DNA from: Anas platyrhynchos
Lineage: Eukaryota > Chordata > Aves > Anseriformes > Anatidae
Length of the DNA: 64,000 nt
Assembly (NCBI RefSeq): GCF_047663525.1
Contig: NC_092603.1
Location: 1,191,001-1,255,000 of the forward strand
Direction of reading: 5' to 3'
How positions within the stretch are numbered: the first letter of the stretch is position 1; each line of letters starts with the position of its first letter. Below, one piece after another: positions 1-10,303 of the stretch. Below the pieces are notes generated by a model. It searched no databases, had not been told where the DNA came from, and saw nothing but the letters and a program-made list of their open reading frames with translations. A program made the position numbers and the translations under genes.

Positions 1-994
1 TTGCTTCAACTTCCCTCTTCTGAGGGCAAAACGGTGATTTTGAGTTTTTTTTGAGGTCTGGTTAGCCCGACCACATATTTTTAGGGCGCATATCTCTTCG
101 GGTGCGTATCCTTTAGGGTGCGTATCCAAATAGCCTTTTTTTTTTTCCCCTCAGAACAGAATTATATTTTTCTTATTTATTTATTTATTTTTATTTTTTT
201 CCTTGAGGGTGGAGAGGGCAAGGGGGGGAGACAGAGCGACGACAACTCCTAGGTGACCACGACGTTTTTTCGCGGCGTGAAAAACCAATCTGTAGCTGTG
301 ACTTGCCACAGCGACAGGAGGACAGGAAAAAACAAAGAACAGTGCTTCATTTATATATATTTTTATTATTTTTTTTCAGTTTGGTTTGTTTTTTTCTTTT
401 TTTTTTTTGCAAGAAAATCCTGGAAGAAAACAGCCAGAAAACTGTGCACAGGCAGGGGCTGAGCAAAGGCACCTGGCAGAGCAGGGAAGACAACAGGATT
501 AAATACTGGTGTTAATAAAAAAAATAGAAATAGCTAAATTAATTAATCAATTAAACACTTTCTTAGCTGCTTTCAAGCACGTGTGCCTTTTTTACTGGAA
601 TGGCAATGAAGCAGTGCCTTGTATCCATCAAAGGGATTTATCTGGGCTCGCACCAGGATGGGGAAAAACACTAAAAGACACAAAACCACATTTTTTTTTG
701 GCCATGAGATAGCGCAAGACCCGAGCCTGCCCCTATCTTCTCATTAGGGATGTAATTTACAGGACGGGCCGTGAGCCTGGGGGAGGCAGGAGGATCTTGT
801 GCCCCTCACCCGGGCACCAGGCGAGGGTGTTGGTGACCCCAAAAACTTTCAGGGGCATTGAACGGCCGTGAGCTGTGGCAGGAAGCTCCGGCCCCGCTGC
901 TGGTTCGCACTTCACCGGTGCAGCTCTGAGCATTTTGGTTTCCTGTCCTCCGGACCCCGTCGTGTCCCCTCCACCTGCTGCGTGTCCTCCTGCC
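1..994. other. Intergenic, no gene seen
   Basis: Low-complexity DNA: T-rich and A-rich runs at about 130-200 and 350-410, AT-rich stretch near 510-560. From about 870 the base composition turns GC-rich, probably the 5' untranslated region and promoter of the lectin gene that starts at 995. No TATA box or convincing exon was found. Confidence 0.5.
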
Positions 995-2639
995 ATGGAG
1001 GTTGAGGATGGCTACATGGCCTTGGACAGGCGATGCAAGCGGGGTGCTGCGGAGAGGCCGGGACCCCTCCGGGACGCAGGTAGCGGGGTCCGGTCCTCCG
1101 TCCCCACCACGGGTTTGTGGTGGCGAGAGGATACCCCGGGTGGCGATTGCTTGGCGGGGGGAAGATGCGGGGTGGTGCAGCTCTTGGGGTCCCAGAGAGT
1201 CGCTCAAGCTGGGGAAATTGAGAAGGGGATTTGGGGGGGTGCTTGCCTGTGGTTTTTGGACACCCCACGGCACCCCGACGCTGGCTGCTGGCATCCCCGT
1301 TTCTCTCCCATCTTGTCACCGTCGGGCTCGGCTGCATCCCCAAAAACCCTTTTGCTCTGAAGAAGAGGGATTTTGGGGCACCCCCCGGGACAGAGAACAG
1401 AGCTGACGGATGCTCTCAGCCCCCCCACTTCTCCTTTTGTGTCCCTTCCCCTGGCTGCAGGCCCTGCCACGAGGGACCCCGAGCCAGGCTTTGCCCCCCG
1501 GTGCATTCGCACCCCCATGCGATCCCCCCGCTGCCTCCTCGGGGCCCTGGTGGCCGTTCTGCTGCTGTCCTTTGCGATATGCGGTGAGTTGACACCCCTG
1601 GGTGTCCTTTTTCGGGGGTGCTGGGGACTGGGGACACCCCCGTTTGGGCTCAGGGTCCCTCTCCCCCAGTGTCTTGGCTGCTGGTGGAGAGGCACCAGGG
1701 AGCTGTGGAGTGCGGGAACGCGTCGCAGGGACAAAGTTTTGCCACCCTGGGCTGCACCCACCTGGGGCTGAGGACGAGCCTGTGCCCCCCCGGAGGTAAC
1801 CCCCTTAAAATATTGCATAAAATGTTGTCTGAACCCCCCTATCACCCACCCCGTGGCGCTGTGGTGGGGTTGTTTGCGTGGCTGTTTGTCTGTCTGTCCG
1901 TCTGTCTGCCTGCAGACGGTGGGGGCTGCGAGCTGTGTCCTGTGGGGTGGACGCTGCACAGGAGGAAGTGTTTTTGGGTCACCAGCAAGAGCAGCTCCTG
2001 GAGGGAGAGCCGGGAGAATTGCAGCCATCAAAGAGCCCAGCTGCTGGTGCCAGAGGACCAGGGCGAGCTGGTAACGGGGCTGATACTGGCTAGGATGTGG
2101 GACGGGGCTCAGGGTTGCACCCGAGGGGATGTGGGGTCCAGAAATTTGGGGTCCGCACCCAGAGGGTGCAGGGATGGGTGCCCAAACTTCTGGGGTAGCA
2201 TTAGGGATGCCATTGGGGCTCCTGGCTGGGTGGGGGAGCCAGTTTTGGGGACAGCAAACAACACCGTAGTCACCAGCCCCGTTTCCCCTCGTAGGACTTC
2301 CTAAATCGAGTCATACAGAAACCCACACGCTACTTCTGGATCGGCCTCTCCCAGCCCTCTGTGGGGATGGCTTGGACCTGGCTGGATGGCTCCCGCCTAG
2401 ACGAGAGCCGGTGAGAGCCTAGGAGAAGCCTGGAGGGGTGGATGTGGGGTGGACACCCCCAACGTCCCCTCAGGGACCCCCGGGAGGTGCCACGGGATCT
2501 CTCTCGCACCCTCAGGTTCAACCTGAGCACCCCGAACGCCAGCGGAGCCTGCGGGGCGCTGAGGGAGGACAGGATCATCTCAGAAACCTGCGGCTCCGCC
2601 TTGGCGTGGATCTGCCAGAAAGAGGCCGTCCTGCTCTGA
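995..2639 (+). CDS. C-type lectin-like type II receptor (lectin 1), B-NK/NKR-P1-like
   Basis: Six coding exons: 995-1079, 1461-1583, 1670-1795, 1916-2070, 2295-2410, 2516-2639; 729 nt, 242 aa. The start is the ATG in GCCATGG. Residues 1-50 are a basic cytoplasmic tail, 53-69 a hydrophobic membrane anchor, 70-111 a stalk, and 112-242 a C-type lectin-like domain (C116, C119, C130, WIGL in exon 5, final WIC in exon 6). No EPN/QPD plus WND calcium site is seen, so this is group V (natural killer receptor type). The tail has EDGYMAL at residues 4-10, a single YxxL after acidic residues, like the hemITAM of CLEC-2 and Dectin-1. It lies head-to-tail with lectin 2. Function inferred: cell-surface receptor on NK, myeloid or other leukocytes. 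Assignment to B-NK or Blec within the MHC-B lectins is uncertain. Confidence 0.88.
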
Positions 2640-2705
2640 GCGACTTGGGAAAAAAATATAAAAAAAGAACAACAAAAAAAAATTAAAAAAACACATTGCT
2701 TTCAA

Positions 2706-2711
2706 AATAAA
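2706..2711 (+). terminator. Polyadenylation signal of lectin 1
   Basis: AATAAA 67 bases after the lectin 1 stop codon, followed by a GT-rich stretch (about 2730-2745). Confidence 0.75.
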
Positions 2712-2879
2712 GTCCCTTCTCACCCCTGCGGGCTTTGTGTTGTCTGCTAGGGCTGCTGTATTTTCAGCACGCAGGGGGCATTTTGGAAAGGGATGGCTGG
2801 TGTGAAGAGGGGGAGAAATGAGGTTCTGGGATTTTGGGGGAGGCAGGTGAAAAGGCAGCTTTTTTCTTTTTTCTTTATT

Positions 2880-3085
2880 TATTCTGCAGGTGGGATGAGC
2901 CCTGACAAAATCAGGGTTGCACAAGCTGAGGTTTTCATACGATTCCTGGAAAAAAAAAAAGAAAAAAAAGGCCTTTTTTCTCTCTGTAGCCATTGGCAAC
3001 CTTCTTCTCGTTGTGGCTGGTGGTTTGCAAGATCGGGCTTGCACAGGCTGACATTTTCACACAGTTTCTGGCAAAAAAAGAAATT
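2880..3085 (+). repeat. Two diverged copies of a roughly 110-bp tandem repeat
   Basis: About 2895-2965 and 3030-3085 share the pattern TTGCACA-GCTGA-TTTTCA-AC-TTTCTGG followed by an A-run. The rest of 2712-3470 has no gene I can support. Confidence 0.5.
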
Positions 3086-3474
3086 ACAACAATCCCCAGG
3101 GGTATAAACCACAATGACTAATTCTCTTGCGGTGAAGCACTAAGAGGAGGACGTCAGTCATAAAAGCAAAGAAATGCCATGGGGGGAAATGGGAGAGGGG
3201 AAGGAGACGGAAAAGGGTGGGGCAAAAAAAGCCATATTTGAAGATATTTGTTGCTTTCACTTTTGTAATGATGCCAAGAGTTGCACTGGGGACCTGGGCT
3301 GTGTGCTGAATAAGTTTAGGTTAGAAAAAAAGTGAGAAAGGAGCAATTTGGACAAAAAAGGTGTGGTGTAGGGCAGGCTGCTGGGGAGGGAGGCAGACGC
3401 TGCCTCATGACTGCTCGTGAAGAGGATCCCACGCACAACTGGCTGTGGTGAAGCCTAAGTGGCACGTAAAGTGG

Positions 3475-3890
3475 AATATTTCACAACCAGATGCCCGAAA
3501 TTGGGGATATTTCCCCCTATTTCAGCCTCCTTGGAGAAGCCTCCGCCATTACAGGGCAGAAGAGTACAACTCCCATCATCCCCTGCGTGCGGGACCCGGC
3601 TCCAGGCTGGGCGGGCGCAAGGCGCAAAGTGCAGTGGCAGGGGCGGGGCGTCCGCCATTTTGTGCACGTATGTGACCAATGGGGGCGATGGGGAGGGGTT
3701 GGCTCTCGGCTCTTAAAGGGGGCACGGCCTCAGAGTGGGCCCTTTCGGGTTACGGTGGAGAAGGGCCCGGCGGAGCGCACTGAGGGGAGGACGAGGAGGC
3801 TCCGGTGCGGGTCGCGGCGGTGGAGCGGAGCTTGGCCTTTTCTCCATCATAGCCCCGCCTTCCCCACTGCGGGGCCTGCTTTAAGGCCGG
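3475..3890 (+). promoter_or_regulatory. CpG-rich promoter module, copy P0, upstream of lectin 2
   Basis: The module starts AATATTTCACAACC. It holds an ACTACAnnTCCC-like ZNF143/THAP11 site (TACAACTCCCATCATCCCC, about 3565-3583), a GC box, a YY1 site (CCGCCATTTTG, about 3651-3661), a CCAAT box (about 3674-3678) and CTTAAAGG. It ends about 110 bases before the proposed lectin 2 start. Similar modules start at 8747, 14078 and 19409. Motif matches are by eye; promoter activity is inferred. Confidence 0.7.
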
Positions 3891-3999
3891 CACAGGGGTG
3901 GGAGCAGAAGCAGGAGCGGGAAGCTCAACGTGAAAATCAGTGGCACGTGGCGGATGGTGGCGAGCGTGAGGGGTAGCTGAGGACCCCGGTGCTGTGGTA

Positions 4000-5724
4000 A
4001 TGTGCATGCACAAAGGAGCGACGGAGACGAGTAAGCACCAGTCCTGTTTTTGGGATGCCACGGTGCTGCTGGAGGTCATGGCAGGGCTTAGAGCTACATG
4101 GGCATAATTTAATTTAATTAAAATAGCTGGGGAGAGGAGCGTAAGGACAGGAAAGCCGTGAGAGGTATGGAATGGCCTGAGCTGTGGGTGTGGGTGCAAT
4201 GCTCATTTCTGAGCTCAAAGGGGATGGAGGTGATGCAATGAGCTCGGGCAGCCCTAAAAATCCTCAGAAGCCAAAGACAGCCTCTGAACTGAGCCTTTTC
4301 CCCAAGATACGTGCTTTCTGGGTGTATTTTCAGGTGCTGGAGGGAATAGGGGGGCAGTGGGGAGCTCGGGGGGCTCTTGGAGGCACTTGCACCCCGTGTT
4401 TGTTGACCGTGCCTCTCCTCCATGCTCCGTTGCTTTGTTCTCCCTCCAGCTTTTAGCCTCAAGTGCCTTAAGGACAAACTGTTCCCCATCGGGGCCACCG
4501 TGCTCGTGACAGTGTTGCTGATTGCCGTCATTGCCCTGGCAGGTAAGAGGATGGAGATGGCCCTACCAGAATCCTCTCCTCCCCTTTGGGAAACCCAGTG
4601 GTGAGGATAGGGCAAGGGCTGGGCATGGGATGCCACGGGAAAACCTGGACGGGGGTAAAATTTGTCCCTAAAGGGGTCAAAACTGCCTCAAAACACTCAG
4701 CTCCAGGAGGAAGCTGCAGAAAGACCTTTATGGAGAGGAAGGAAGTGTTTATTTCAGCCCCAAGTGGCTTCTGGAGCTGAAAACGAATATTTTGAACAGA
4801 AAGGTGGAAACAACAAAAATAAAATGAGAAGTGGAAATGAACATGTTTTTTATGGGATTAGATCTCACAAATCATCACCACCGATTAAAATAAGCAGATT
4901 TCCTTCTCCTTATTTCCAGCCAGGAAATGTCCATCCTGCCCCTCTCCCATCCTTCCCACCTGCTCAGAAAACGGCATCGGGTTCAGGGAGAAATGCTTCT
5001 ACTTTGTGCAGAACGAGACCAACTGGAACGAGGGCCAGAGCTTCTGCCTCTCCCTAGGAGCCCAGCTGGCCACCATCGACAGCCAGGAGGACTTGGTTAA
5101 ATGAGGGTTTTGCCCGGTGCTGGGGTGGCTTTTTGGGAAGCAGCTGTGGGGTTCCTTGGAGGATGTAAGGTGAAGATGGGCACAACATTTCTTCTTTGCT
5201 TTCCAGAGCTTCCTATTGCGCTACGGACGTCCCTTGCACTACTGGGTCGGTCTGCATCGGGAGGGATCCGACCCCTGGAGATGGTGCAATGGGTCTCTTT
5301 TCAACAACCTGTATGTCCCGGCTTCTTTTTCTCATATTTTTTAATGGGCAGGGAGCAATTAACCACCCCTTCTTGTAATGCTTGGTCCTTAGGAAGCAGC
5401 TTGTGGATGCAGAGGGCATCCCTGGATGAACCCATATGGGATTAATCAACCAAAAATATTCCTTCCTTCATGTAAGGGGGCAGACTTAGCTTTGCATGGG
5501 GGTCATTGTCTGCTGGAAAGGATTCTTCCTCCTCCTTCCAGCACCATTTGCTTATGTGGAAGATGCTCAGACCCTTGACTTCTCCTTCTGCTTTGTGCAG
5601 GTTCGATATCCAGGGCAATGGCCAATGTGCCTACATCGACCTTGATGGGGTCAGCAGTGACTGGTGCTCCCAGCTGAAGTATTTGGTCTGCAGCCACCCC
5701 CTGAAGAGTCCCAGGGGAGCGTAG
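4000..5724 (+). CDS. C-type lectin-like type II membrane protein (lectin 2), CD69/CLEC2-like (Blec-like)
   Basis: Five coding exons: 4000-4030, 4450-4542, 4920-5095, 5207-5310, 5601-5724; 528 nt, 175 aa. Exon 1 is short (31 nt) and rests on an ATG followed by a perfect GTAAGC donor in the right phase, so the start is the least certain part. Residues 1-21 are cytoplasmic, 22-42 the membrane anchor, 45-175 a group V C-type lectin-like domain. Key pieces are KCFYF, YWVGL, WRWCNGSLFNN and CAYIDLDGVSS-C, the pattern of CD69, LLT1 and rodent Clr proteins. Two N-glycosylation sequons (NET, NGS) are seen. The tail has no signalling tyrosine, as expected for a ligand-type CLEC2 protein. Family knowledge suggests it is the ligand of an NKR-P1-like receptor; whether that is lectin 1 is inference. 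Confidence 0.85.
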
Positions 5725-5928
5725 AGGGGAGGAGAGCCCTGAGCTGCCCCTTGCAGCCTCCTACTGCATCCTGGAGTCGCCTCTGAATTTACACCATGAA
5801 GCTGATGAAGAGAAAGCTGCTGTAATTAAACCCACTTGTGTAGGGTTCCTGACAGTACATTATCTAAAGAAGTGTTGTAAATGAAGTCTCAACTCAATCT
5901 GAATATTTGTAAAAGGAATATTTTTTTA

Positions 5929-5934
5929 AATAAA
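5929..5934 (+). terminator. Polyadenylation signal of lectin 2
   Basis: AATAAA about 205 bases after the lectin 2 stop, in an AT-rich 3' untranslated region. Confidence 0.6.
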
Positions 5935-6019
5935 TATTTATAAAATGTATAAAAGACAAGAAAACATTGCTGGGTGTGTGGGGAGTCTACGCTCCACCAA
6001 CACGCACACACAAACATCA

Positions 6020-6125
6020 AACATTCTAAATAAATAAATTAATAAAAAAATTCTAAATTAATTAATAAAAAAATAAAAATTAATAAAAAAACTAATTAAT
6101 AAAAAAATTCGAAATAAATAAATTC
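6020..6125. repeat. AT-rich simple repeat (TAAA/TTAA)n
   Basis: Runs of TAAATAAATTAATAAAAAAATT between the lectin 2 poly(A) site and the CR1 element. Confidence 0.7.
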
Positions 6126-6139
6126 TCATTGCAGTCTAA

Positions 6140-6478
6140 AACTTCCTCGTAAGGGGGTGTCGAGAGGCAGGAGACCTTTTCTCCATTAACACCAGCGACA
6201 GGACCCGCGGGAACGGGGTTAAGCTGAGGCAGGGGAAGTTTAGGCTTGACATCAGGAGGAGGTTCTTCACAGAGAGGGTGGTTGCACACTGGAACAGGCT
6301 CCCCAGGGAAGTGGTCACTGCACCGAGCCTGACTGAATTTAAGAAGAGATTGGACTGTGCACTTAGTCACATGGTCTGAACTTTTGGGTAGACCTGTGCG
6401 GTGTCAAGAGTTGGACTTGATGATCCTTAAGGGTCCCTTCCAACTCAGGATATTCTATGATTCTATGATTCTATGATA
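6140..6478 (+). mobile_element. CR1 LINE, 5'-truncated 3' end
   Basis: Typical CR1 3' end: the stretch coding for the last part of the reverse transcriptase (phrases such as AGGAGGTTCTTCACAGAGAGG and GAACAGGCT), then TTGGACTTGATGATCCTTAAGGGTC and the terminal octamer repeat ATTCTATG three times. It is diagnostic of bird and reptile DNA. Confidence 0.92.
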
Positions 6479-7215
6479 AATATACAGAACATTGCTTTTA
6501 CATACCAAACGTGTGTATGCCTTTACAATCAGGAAAGGTTCAACAATCCTTTAAGTTCCATGACTTACCAGTCTCTATTTTCCATTCCTTTTCTTGATTA
6601 CAAACAAGTCTCTTCTTTTCATTCCTTTTGTACAATATGTCTCGCTTTAAGTTGTCAAGCAACTCGGTCTTCAAGCCTTATGTATCCCGTTCTTCCCGGA
6701 TCGAAGAAAAACATACCCATCTCCTTTTGAAGGTCAATAGGGCCTGGATCAAAAGGCACGTTCAGGTCAACAGGGAGCAGACCAGCAAAAGCCTTCGATG
6801 GCTGTAGCAGCAGAGGGACCGATGCCCTAGCAGTCGGATCAGCAAAGGAGCCCACAGCTCCCTTACTATCTGACAAACCACACGTTTCTGACTGGCCCCA
6901 CATGGCTCCTCAAGGCCTCAGAGATTGCTCGCCAGGTGCCCAGCAATCCCACTGCAACCTTGTCGGTTTTAGTTGCAGAGTCCCACACCTTGACCTCAAT
7001 TTGGTCCCATGTTTCAGGCTCATAAACTGTCCGATCGTTAAGAAGGAGAATAAGCTGTAAGGTTACCAGGACTTTGTTCCTAAGGACGTATGATTCCCCA
7101 TAATGCACAACTTTTTACCAGTGAGAGGCAGTTGTGTGCACAGGTCCGCTTCTCTCAGCTCGAGCTTCTCTCCAGCTCCAGTGCACCTATTTCTAGCGAC
7201 TTTCAGTCACTTCAG
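6479..7215 (-). pseudogene. Possible retroviral gag-like remnant; otherwise unassigned
   Basis: The minus strand has two overlapping open stretches (6655-6903 and 6866-7108) in the same orientation as the ERV to the right. They are rich in W, D and E. No zinc knuckle or major homology region was recognised, so gag is a guess from position and composition. The stretch lies between the CR1 and the lectin exon fragment. Confidence 0.28.
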
Positions 7216-7216
7216 T

Positions 7217-7410
7217 CTCTGAGCATTTTGGTTTCCTGTCCTCCGGACCCCGTTGTGTCCCCTCCACCTGCTGTGTGTCCTCCTGCCATGGAGGATGAGG
7301 ATGGCTACATGGTCTTGGACAGGCGATGCAAGCGGGGTGCTGCGGAGAGGCCGGGACCCTTCCGGGACACAGGTAGCGGGGTCCGATCCTCCGTCCCCAC
7401 CACTTCTTTA
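7217..7410 (+). pseudogene. Orphan copy of lectin 1 exon 1 and its flanks
   Basis: About 190 bases closely match 929-1120 of lectin 1: the 5' flank, the exon (ATG 7288 to 7372, 85 nt, same length and same GT donor) and the start of intron 1. The tail reads MEDEDGYMVLD, again a DEDGYxxL hemITAM form. The match ends abruptly at 7410, where ERV pol sequence begins, and no matching exons 2-6 follow. This is the remnant of a third lectin gene broken by retroviral insertion or recombination. A chimeric transcript is possible but not shown. Confidence 0.8.
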
Positions 7411-8746
7411 TGTGTTTTCACTGAGCGGTCAGCAATCCGTGTTCTTTCCAAATTACTCCATGAGCATGTACCATGCGGAATGTATATTTAGAATCTGTCC
7501 AAATATTTATTTTCCTTCCTGCTGCTAGTTGCAGTGCTCACGTAAGAGCAATTATCTGTGCTTTCTGGGTGGACGTCCCAGGGGGTAATGGTTTGGACTT
7601 GATTACCTGTTGAGTGGTTGTAATGGCGTACCCTGCCTTACGTTGTCCTTGTTTCACAAAGCTGCTCCCATCAGTATACCAAGAGTCGTCAGCATCTTCT
7701 AAAGATTCTTCCTTAAAATCGGGTTGATTAGAATACACAGTCTCCAGTGTTTCTATACAATCATGGGTTATGGGTTCATCCAGAGTTCCACTAAGGAAAG
7801 AAGCTGGATTTACGATGTTAGTGACCACAGTTTCCACATCATCTTGTTCTACTAATATTGCTTGATATTTTAAAATCATCAATTCTTGTTTAAGTTGTTT
7901 AAAGACTTTTTGTGCTTCTCCAGTCCAGACTAACTTTGACTGGTTAATCGTTATCAAATCACATAGAGGCTTTACCAATACTCCATAATTATAAATCCAA
8001 AGGCGACACCAACCTGTCATTCCTAAAAAGGTTTGTAGCTCCTTTACCGTTTGAGGTTCTGAGGTCCGGCAAATGACTTCCTTATATTCAGTTCCTAGTT
8101 CTCGTTGTCCTCCTGAAATTTCAAATCCCAGATAGGTCACACTTTGTTGAGCCAGCTGGACTTTCTGTCAAGAGACTTGATATCCATTTAAACCCAGAAA
8201 ATTAAGAAGACTTAGAGTCCATTGAATGCAACTCCCTTTAGTCTCGGTAGCTATTAAGAGATCATCTACATATTGTGACAAAGCACCTTCAGTGTCCGGA
8301 GGCATCCAAGTTTTGAGTTCCCTTGCTAATTGGTTTCCAAAAGTAGTGGGGCTATTCTTGAATCCTTGAGGCAGTGCTGTCCACGTAAGCTGCGTCTTTC
8401 TGCCTGAATTGGGATTTTCCCATTCAAAGGCAAATAGGTTTTGGCTTTCTGTGGCTAAGGTTAGGCAGAAGAAGGCATCTTTTAAATCCAGTACGGTAAA
8501 CCAGACTTGGCTATTCTTTAATTTAGTCAGCAAAGCATAAGGGTTTGCCACTACTGGATGTATATCCTCGGTGATTTTATTTATGGCCCTCAAATCCTGA
8601 ACTAACCTATAGCTTTTTCATCTGCCTTTTTAATTGCCAATATGGGTGTATTGTATTCTGATTCGCATTCAATCAATAATCCGTACTGTAAAAATTTATC
8701 AATTATCTCTTTAATTCCTTTCCTATCTTTCATATTATAATATTAT
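7411..8746 (-). mobile_element. ERV pol fragment, partial copy 0
   Basis: A minus-strand class I (gammaretrovirus-like) pol piece: reverse transcriptase (8168-8593), reverse transcriptase end and start of RNase H (7538-8140). It matches 12738-14077 of unit 1 with scattered differences. The catalytic YVDD codons (8261-8272) are intact here, whereas both full units carry a stop at the tyrosine. A TGA at 8169-8167 and shifts break the frame between the two open parts. It is truncated at both ends: no gag, integrase, env or LTR on this copy. Confidence 0.88.
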
Positions 8747-9110
8747 AATATTTCACAACCAAATGCCCGAAACTGGGGATATTTCCCCATATTTCAGCCT
8801 CCTTGGAGAGGCCTCAGGCCTCCGCCATTACAGGGCTGAAGACTACAACTCCCATCATCCCCTGCGCGCGGGACCCGGCTCCAGGCTGGGCGGGCGCAAG
8901 GCGCAAAGCGCAGTGGCGGGGGCGGGGCGTCCGCCATTTTGTGCACGTATGTGACCAATGGGGGCGATGGGGAGGGGGTTGGCTCTCGGCTCTTAAAGGG
9001 GGCACGGCCCCAGGGTGGGGCCCCCTCGCGTTACCGTGGGGAAGGGCCCGGCGGAGGGGGGTCGGGCGGCGGGGGGAGCGTCGTGAGCGTCGTGAGGCTT
9101 TCCTCGCCGA
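8747..9110 (+). promoter_or_regulatory. Promoter module, copy P1
   Basis: It carries the ACTACAACTCCCATCATCCC element (ZNF143/THAP11-like), GC box, CCGCCATTTTG (YY1-like), CCAAT and CTTAAAGG in the order seen in P0. After GGGCCCGGCGGA it jumps to a segment matching the far end of the ZNF692 copy, so it has an internal deletion of roughly 150 bases. Its transcription, if any, would run into the retroviral antisense strand. Confidence 0.65.
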
Positions 9111-9687
9111 GCCACGGCGCTGCGTGCGGCCATCGGGTGCAAAGTTCGGGCATTGAAAGAAGGGAGCGAGCGAGAGGAGAACGAGGAAAAAAAAAAAATA
9201 AAAAATAAATAAAAATAAATAAAAATAAAAAAATAAATAAAATTAAAATAAATAAAATTAAAATAAAATTAAAAATAAATAAATAAATAAATAAAACACA
9301 GCACAAATGCAAAAAGAAAGGCGAGGGAGTGACGAAGAGGGTGGGAAAAGGGGCAAAGGAGCAAATAACGAAGTAAATAAATAAACTTTAAAGCAATGAA
9401 AGAAAAAAAGTTGGGAAGCCCGCCCTGGCTGGCTGCTCCTTTCCTTCCCGTTTCAGCCCCGAGCCGAGCGCTGCTCGCTCAGCTGGCCCCGAATTTCGCT
9501 GCTCGGAGGCGAACTTACCTTCTGAGTGTCTTCTCCGGTGTGGATTGTTGCAATAATGTGCGGAGATTAAATAAATCACAAAGGACAGCCCCCCCGTTAC
9601 GTAAGCTGTTGCTTTTGCCCAATGCCTGGCCACGGCTACGCAGTCACATATAGGAAGTAAATAGTTAAATAAAAAACCCCGTTCATT
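9111..9687. other. Spacer between promoter module and LTR (unit 1)
   Basis: GC-rich to 9180, then a run of AAATA/AATAAA simple repeat (9187-9298), then about 390 bases of unrecognised DNA. The minus strand holds an open stretch 9388-9633 with a perfect splice donor AAG|GTAAGT (about 9510-9520). No gene family is recognised. Confidence 0.5.
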
Positions 9688-10266
9688 TGAAACTGATTCA
9701 AAGATCGAAGCCGAAATTCCTTTAAGTGGTATATTCTTTATTGCAGCGCTGGATGCACGGGGGATCTCTCCACCTATCGTGCATACCCAAAGCGGAAAGC
9801 AGTCTTGAATTTATACAATCAATCTATCAATATTCTACAAGCGCCTATACATATTCCTTACCTATCCCCGCCTTCCCTCGCTTCTCATGCTAATTAGCCT
9901 TTTGGCACCTTACGCCTGCGTAGAGCCTCCCAAGAATTGTGGGCAGGGGTCTTTGGGACGTGGGCAGGGGTCTCTGGGAGGAAGACCCCGAGTCTTCCTC
10001 ACAGTGTACTTTTCACCTTTGGTCAGGAATCTGCTGAATTGGCACGTTTCTTAATTGCGAGAGCTGGTTGTTGCCAATTCTTCCGTTTGTTGTATCTTTA
10101 TAATGAATTCCTATGTCCAATTTTGAGATTTATAGTCCTTACATTTGTTTCTCTGTCCGTCTGCCGCTTCCTTATCATGAGTTCCAGTGTCTTGTTTCGA
10201 GATATACAGTCCATGTCTGGGGATTGTCCTTGCCTCCCCAATGCCTCCCCAATGCCTCCTTAATCA
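9688..10266 (-). mobile_element. ERV 3' LTR, unit 1
   Basis: A 579-base interval that on the minus strand begins TGATTAAGG and ends CAGTTTCA (TG...CA borders). It lies next to a polypurine tract (GGGAAAAGAAAAGGGGGGAT, minus strand of 10267-10286) and contains AATAAA (minus strand, near 9738). Only this LTR is present in the unit. Borders are inferred from the polypurine tract and TG/CA ends. Confidence 0.7.
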
Positions 10267-10303
10267 ATCCCCCCTTTTCTTTTCCCATGCAAATTCTTTT
10301 GCA

